In this document: in pieces, positions 5,572 through 5,868 of the stretch
Position numbering within the stretch: the first letter of the stretch is position 1
How the letters are laid out: each line of letters starts with the position of its first letter
Origin: Actinoplanes liguriensis
Lineage (GTDB): Bacteria; Actinomycetota; Actinomycetes; Mycobacteriales; Micromonosporaceae
Reading direction: 5' to 3'
Length of the DNA: 5,868 nt
Assembly: GCA_000715855.1 (NCBI GenBank)
Contig: KL571368.1
Coordinates: forward strand, 2,386 to 8,253
Made by a program: the position numbers and the translations under genes
Notes under the pieces: model-generated
Database searches by the model: none
Seen by the model: only the letters and a program-made list of their open reading frames with translations
Told to the model about the DNA's origin: nothing

Positions 5572-5836
5572 CGGCACCCGACTGGCAGCCTGGGCGCTTC
5601 GCGGTCAGGGCGAGGCCGCGCCCCGACGGCACCCGGCTTCGCAACCGGAACGCGGTACGGTCAGGGCGAGGAGGTGCCCTGACGGCGACCGCCTTCACAA
5701 CCGGGACGCCGCACGATCAGGGCCAAGACATGCCCTGACGGTGCCCGCCTTCACAACCGGGACGCCGCACGATCAGGGCCACGGCATGCCCTGACGGTGC
5801 CCGGTTTCGCAGCCGGAGCGCGGCATGGTCAGGCGG
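5554..5836. repeat. 56-bp tandem repeat array with regularly spaced hairpins, five units
   Basis: GCCCTGACGG (one copy GCCCCGACGG) starts at 5565, 5620, 5676, 5732 and 5788, a period of 55-56 bases. Each unit ends in (G/A)TCAGGGC, at 5604, 5660, 5716 and 5772, with a diverged GTCAGGCG at 5828. This arm is complementary to GCCCTGAC. Adjacent units therefore form four stem-loops with 8-base loops (5604-5627, 5660-5683, 5716-5739, 5772-5795). The same arms can instead pair across a unit around a conserved CTTCRCAACCGG-like core. Units 3 and 4 are nearly identical. The left edge is inside the small CDS (5554-5571) and the right edge holds the stop of the convergent gene. It may act as a two-way terminator or a structured 3' UTR. 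The period is not a multiple of three, so it is not coding. Confidence 0.85.
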
Positions 5837-5868
5837 CGGGGGCGTTGTAGCGGTTGCGGACGAACGCG
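5829..5868 (-). CDS. 3' end of a convergent minus-strand gene (partial)
   Basis: Reading the minus strand from the right edge gives AFVRNRYNAPAA followed by TGA (plus-strand tca at 5829-5831). The codons mostly end in G or C (GCG TTC GTC CGC AAC CGC TAC), as in real genes of this genome, and the frame is open to the edge. Only 12 full codons are present, so the family cannot be named. The stop lies in the last, diverged copy of the repeat arm of the 56-bp array. Confidence 0.55.
   Translation of the reverse strand, partial: AFVRNRYNAPAA

Noticed and set aside
5456..5698. Minus-strand open frame overlapping the small gene and the 56-bp array
   Set aside because: Arg/Pro/Ser-rich shadow. The plus strand has a well-placed ribosome site and a plausible helical protein.

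Overview
The sequence is very GC-rich, with a strong preference for G or C at third codon positions and long spurious open frames on both strands. Together with actinobacterial protein types, this points to an actinomycete, most likely a member of the Micromonosporaceae such as Actinoplanes. The genus is an inference; no marker gene is present.

Left part (1-3624): a cyclic-di-GMP signalling pair. The first gene is the 3' part of a large multidomain regulator (helical repeat region, GAF, coiled coil, GGDEF). Its diguanylate cyclase residues are complete and it has a product-inhibition I-site. Its TGA overlaps the GTG start of the second gene, a membrane-anchored protein with two transmembrane helices, an extracytoplasmic helical sensor region, a GGDEF domain and an EAL domain. 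In that protein the EAL domain has every catalytic residue at canonical spacing. The GGDEF domain has lost a metal-binding aspartate (Asn instead). The pair therefore looks like a coupled synthase and hydrolase.

Middle (3635-4477): an ATP-grasp protein resembling R2K clade family 3. It starts 10 bases after the EAL gene and is probably leaderless, with a -10 element (TAACCT) built on the stop codon of the gene before it.

Right-centre (4478-5316): about 840 bases without a convincing gene. It holds degenerate tandem repeats (64-bp and 37-bp periods), a 19-base sequence repeated on both sides of the 64-bp array, two perfect DnaA boxes in the same orientation, a candidate promoter overlapping them, and a leader hairpin.

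Right end (5317-5868): an 84-residue three-helix-bundle-like protein whose last codons and stop lie inside a five-unit, 56-bp tandem repeat array. The array carries regularly spaced hairpins and ends in the stop codon of a convergent minus-strand gene, of which only the last 12 full codons are in the window. The array between these convergent genes, and the DnaA-box pair, are the least explained parts of the window.
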